Shown here in pieces: positions 6,701 to 7,052 of a DNA stretch of 7,052 nucleotides. The position numbers and the translations under genes are program-made. Location of the stretch: positions 1 to 7,052 of the forward strand of contig DAOVRJ010000125.1 in the NCBI GenBank assembly GCA_030628225.1. The letters are read 5' to 3'. This DNA comes from Candidatus Zixiibacteriota bacterium (lineage in GTDB: Bacteria > SM23-81). Position 1 is the first letter of the stretch, and the number at the start of each line of letters is the position of its first letter. The notes beneath the pieces were generated by a model. It saw nothing but the letters and a program-made list of their open reading frames with translations. It ran no database searches and was not told the origin of the DNA.

Positions 6701-7052
6701 ATCGGTGGGCTGCTCGTACAGGCCCAACAGCCCGGCGTTGGTGATGGTGAACTTGCGCAGATCGCCCACGCCGATCCAGGTGGCCCTGGCCGATGAGGGC
6801 TCATCTCCCTCATCTGTGGTCTTGGCCACCACGATGGGCGAGGGACCTTCCCCGTAACCGGACCTATCCCTGGGGAGCATAGCGCCGCTGGCACCACCCG
6901 CCCAGAGAAGGGTGCAGAACGACAAAGCCAGGATGGCCATGCCGACCGTGCCCAGACCGATGCCCACGACCATGGTCGGCAGCGCTCTGGTGTTTTTTAC
7001 GAGGTTCGAGACGATGAGCTGCAAGAGAATGATGGTGAAGGCGTTGACGACG
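3710..7052 (-). CDS. Large exported protein with interrupted FN3-like domain and C-terminal type IX-style sorting domain (5' end open at window edge)
   Basis: Residues are numbered from the first possible start in the window, a TTG at 7024; the frame stays open to the edge. TTG 7024, ATG 6973 and ATG 6940 all lack a Shine-Dalgarno sequence, so the true start is unknown. Residues 30-48 are hydrophobic and end in AGGASGA, a plausible signal-peptidase site, but no charged n-region directly precedes an ATG. Residues about 80-480 resemble the exported domain of FCB-group surface proteins (ISLQDTW at 243, FGFFMDNDVG at 314). A proline run at 499-503 leads into an FN3-like start (LTWDDSPEE, EGYRVYRS at 536), whose last strands (LTYYYSVTSFD) appear only at 727. 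Residues 937-948 form a DxDxDG...D loop like an EF-hand or dockerin calcium site. The C-terminus (VVPNPY at 1012, IRIFTTAG at 1043, SGLYIYQVE at 1081, GKFAIIR at the end) matches type A sorting domains of type IX secretion cargo; a FlgD-like Ig fold is the alternative. The exact function is unknown. TGA stop at 3710-3712. Confidence 0.85.
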   Translation of the reverse strand, partial: VVNAFTIILLQLIVSNLVKNTRALPTMVVGIGLGTVGMAILALSFCTLLWAGGASGAMLPRDRSGYGEGPSPIVVAKTTDEGDEPSSARATWIGVGDLRKFTITNAGLLGLYEQPTDWPGYDGTWPDDITNWNGYCAEYPGGSMQFYNFSSGAWIGAMYPFVLGDDTTYVARVATGAYHPDMCPMSRLRTSDQMFPPDDEHAGASVFAPSGSDPLSYQERWPYADSGAINPRRREAFGHNEYDLDPENGDVISLQDTWCVCGDWIAEDEGRFLWPSFGYDTDGLGLRVEQRTYSWSYGASTNYVFINFKIKNMNDFALDSLYFGFFMDNDVGPGALLATGVGPNDDLIGYDENLKLGYTYDSNLTEPGWSTSAGYIGCVLVETPHNPGEEEEIGLTAFSTWVRSDHGPEGIVDENQQDEKKYGELVGDDGRGQGYAIPEDPDPAIFEIFENPRDVRHLNCSGPYRHLQPGEEVTWTLAIVMGRSLSELKENTVQAQMQFNKGYIGTAPPPPPELTLTPGDGMAFLTWDDSPEEVEDVISGIKDFEGYRVYRSDNGLPGSWEQLAEYDIAGDSTGRAVQVKYTRGNAVVNLGFHSYYKKADFTYVEGEYLIEFASDTSFTVYNNTQQTLYKYDQTARDSLLWNVFCVVDPDDTSFTYPPAISGNDYVAPYVDGGLIYMNGFFFYIAEGDSSEQHPPGTLYNPQGGDLFTVRTFLNEPIGDQTGLFYSHSDAGLTNGLTYYYSVTSFDKGLKEQGLESLESAQSGTKYSIVPRTDAADVDGSTTWSTENNRLVHHAGAATGSLFVTIAQPAYLTGDDYAITFMRAAEVRPKAGYWRLTNLITGAVLLDSMATLLGEANPEMVEGLLMRVQGPQIATIDTVGIYAGRWTQGSCGYHFLPIGLDGVEPDDPYDFEVTFPEGGSIDRMGNQVPWLVTNISLDEEYPTTWLDMDKDGIWSEGDRIWVFNSNNKPIIQLSTVIVDATRPPGTSSTYLIMTHKPFSDEDEYRFCSKREISDYSLNNISVVPNPYYIRAPWDSNRFNQWIYFQHLPSRCTIRIFTTAGLLIRTLEHYSDEGDGSKTWDLLTEEDMRAVSGLYIYQVEDDDGKTAVGKFAIIR
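6920..7052 (-). other. MFS-transporter-like segment in frame with the exported protein
   Basis: Reading from the window edge in the same frame gives VVNAFTIILLQLIVSN, then LVKNTRALPTMVVGIGLGTV, then GMAILALS. The pattern is an Asn before a hydrophobic helix ending in LLQ, a short basic loop (K, R), then PTMVVGIGLG and a second hydrophobic helix. This is what I expect from a mid-protein helix-loop-helix of MFS transporters, where the loop carries the basic residues and the next helix starts with a Gly-rich stretch. In MFS proteins more helices would follow; here the sequence turns into a soluble exported protein after about residue 48. Only about 45 residues are visible, so the family call rests on pattern recognition. 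The alternative is an unusual double-hydrophobic leader. Confidence 0.5.

Overview
The window holds three complete or nearly complete genes, all on the minus strand, plus one 357-base non-coding stretch at the low-coordinate end. Base composition is moderately GC-rich in the genes, with AT-rich blocks in the non-coding stretch. The gene types point to a bacterium of the FCB group (Bacteroidota and related candidate phyla such as KSB1, Zixibacteria, Marinimicrobia or Latescibacteria). The signs are a large secreted protein with a type IX-style C-terminal sorting domain, a PorV/PorQ-like outer-membrane protein, and a DUF2723 membrane protein with a TPR tail. I cannot fix the phylum from the sequence alone.

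Layout in the direction of transcription (high to low coordinates). From the right edge to 3710 lies a >1,100-residue exported multidomain protein. Its frame is still open at the window edge, and its N-terminus looks like a piece of a major facilitator (MFS) transporter instead of an ordinary signal peptide. After a 54-base gap with a strong ribosome binding site comes a 330-residue PorV/PorQ-family outer-membrane protein (3655 to 2663). A strong intrinsic terminator (2623 to 2584) follows. Only 11 bases beyond its stem begins a 740-residue polytopic DUF2723/GT-C-like protein with four C-terminal TPR units (2580 to 358). The rest (1 to 357) carries two AT-rich arms in inverted orientation, a GC-rich hairpin and six copies of a 9-base tandem repeat. 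I see no gene there.

A working model, which is inference: the large protein is a type IX secretion-like cargo, and the PorV-like protein may help receive or anchor such cargo at the outer membrane. The DUF2723 protein belongs to a family of predicted GT-C glycosyltransferases, so a link to glycosylation of exported proteins is possible but not shown here. No new system is obvious. The points most worth a second look are the MFS-like N-terminus of the large protein and the terminator stem that carries a Shine-Dalgarno-like sequence and its complement directly in front of the DUF2723 start codon.
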